A stretch of DNA of 7,018 nucleotides from Bacillota bacterium (lineage in GTDB: Bacteria > Bacillota_E > JAJZYS01 > JAILZS01), in NCBI GenBank assembly GCA_021817625.1, contig JAKASY010000096.1, positions 1-7,018 of the forward strand, read 5' to 3'. Each line of letters begins with the position of its first letter. Positions within the stretch are counted from its first letter, which is position 1. The position numbers and the translations under genes are program-made. Shown piece after piece: positions 6,424 to 7,018 of this stretch. The notes beneath the pieces were generated by a model that worked only from the letters and a program-made list of their open reading frames with translations, made no database searches and was not told where the DNA came from.

Positions 6424-7018
6424 ATGGAGGAAGCCTACCGCCCACCGCGGCTCCTCGTCGTGGAGGATGACGAGGCCCTGGCGGGCGCGCTTGAGGAGTA
6501 CCTGACCGGTCAGGGGTTCGCGGTGTCCGTCGTGGGCCTTGGCGACGAGGCGGTGGAGCGCGCTCTCGCCGACGACGTCGACCTCGTCATCCTCGACGTC
6601 ATGCTGCCCGACCGGGACGGGTTCAGCGTGGCCGGCGCGCTGCGCGACACGACGAGCATGCCGGTGCTCATGCTCACGGCGCGCGCCGAGCCGCACGACA
6701 AGCTTCACGGCTTCTCGGTCGGGGCCGACGACTACGTGGTCAAGCCCTTCGATCCCGAGGAGCTGGTAGCGCGCGTGCGCGCCCTTCTGCGCCGCAGTGG
6801 CCGCGGCGACGAGGCCGTCCAGCGCGTGGGACCGCTCCTCGTCGACCGGGCGCGGCGCTCGGTGCACCTGAACGCTCGGACGGTGTTTCTTACGCCGCGC
6901 GAGTTCGAGGTGCTCGAGACGCTCGCCGCTGTGCCGGGCCGTCCGCTCAGCCGCAGCCAGCTGATCAGCCGGGCCTGGGGTCCCGACGCGGACACCGAGG
7001 ACCGCACGGTCGAGATCG
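6424..7018 (+). CDS. OmpR/PhoB-family two-component response regulator (3' end outside window)
   Basis: The frame is open from ATG 6424 to the window end, giving 198 residues of a family usually 220-240 long. The receiver domain (about 9-122) has the acidic pocket E14-D15-D16, phospho-acceptor D58 in LDVMLPDRDG, the switch residue T85 in LTAR, Y104, and the invariant K107 in VKPF. A short linker leads to a winged-helix DNA-binding domain from about 135, with LTPREFEVL (156-164), LSRSQLISRAWG (175-186) and the start of the recognition helix at RTVEI (194-198), where the window ends. It would be phosphorylated by a histidine kinase, often encoded just downstream, and bind tandem DNA repeats. 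The signal cannot be told from sequence. An in-frame TAA at 6412-6414 rules out an upstream start. It is transcribed away from the SLH protein gene. Confidence 0.96.
   Translation, partial: MEEAYRPPRLLVVEDDEALAGALEEYLTGQGFAVSVVGLGDEAVERALADDVDLVILDVMLPDRDGFSVAGALRDTTSMPVLMLTARAEPHDKLHGFSVGADDYVVKPFDPEELVARVRALLRRSGRGDEAVQRVGPLLVDRARRSVHLNARTVFLTPREFEVLETLAAVPGRPLSRSQLISRAWGPDADTEDRTVEI

Overview
This is a very GC-rich bacterial window, clearly above 65% G+C by eye and with almost every third codon position G or C. It carries four protein-coding genes, two of them cut by the window edges. I see no RNA gene, mobile element or CRISPR array. An SLH-type surface protein, two strong AAGGAGG ribosome binding sites in front of non-ATG starts (TTG, GTG) and one apparently leaderless gene suggest a high-GC Gram-positive-like or monoderm lineage, such as high-GC Bacillota (Symbiobacterium/Thermaerobacter/Limnochordia-like) or Chloroflexota. 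That placement is inference from style only; no phylogenetic marker is present.

Layout: (1) 1-570, + strand, is the C-terminal half of a major facilitator superfamily exporter. (2) After a 117-base leader, 688-3240, + strand, is a full M1-family zinc aminopeptidase with all metal ligands and an ERAP1_C-like C-terminal domain. (3) 3262-6240, - strand, is a 992-residue modular cell-surface protein: Arg-rich N-terminus, membrane segment, Pro-rich linker, degenerate SLH repeats, about five Ig-like beta domains, and a C-terminal TIM-barrel glycoside-hydrolase-like domain with a GH18-style DGxxxDxE motif. It converges on the aminopeptidase with only 21 bases between the stop codons. (4) 6424 to the window end, + strand, is an OmpR/PhoB-family response regulator, diverging from the surface-protein gene across a 183-base intergenic region.

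The intergenic region is the richest non-coding part. It has a well-formed sigma70-like promoter whose predicted start site falls on the ATG of the response regulator, implying a leaderless mRNA. About 90 bases further upstream lies a GTGACG direct repeat with 10-base period, the geometry OmpR-family regulators recognise. It sits between the two divergent genes and could serve either.

No evident pathway ties the four genes together. The aminopeptidase probably acts in cytoplasmic peptide turnover, the exporter in membrane efflux, and the surface protein in envelope or polysaccharide handling, possibly under the neighbouring two-component regulator. I found no clear new system. The best leads are the unusual SLH/Ig/GH18-like protein and the divergent control region.
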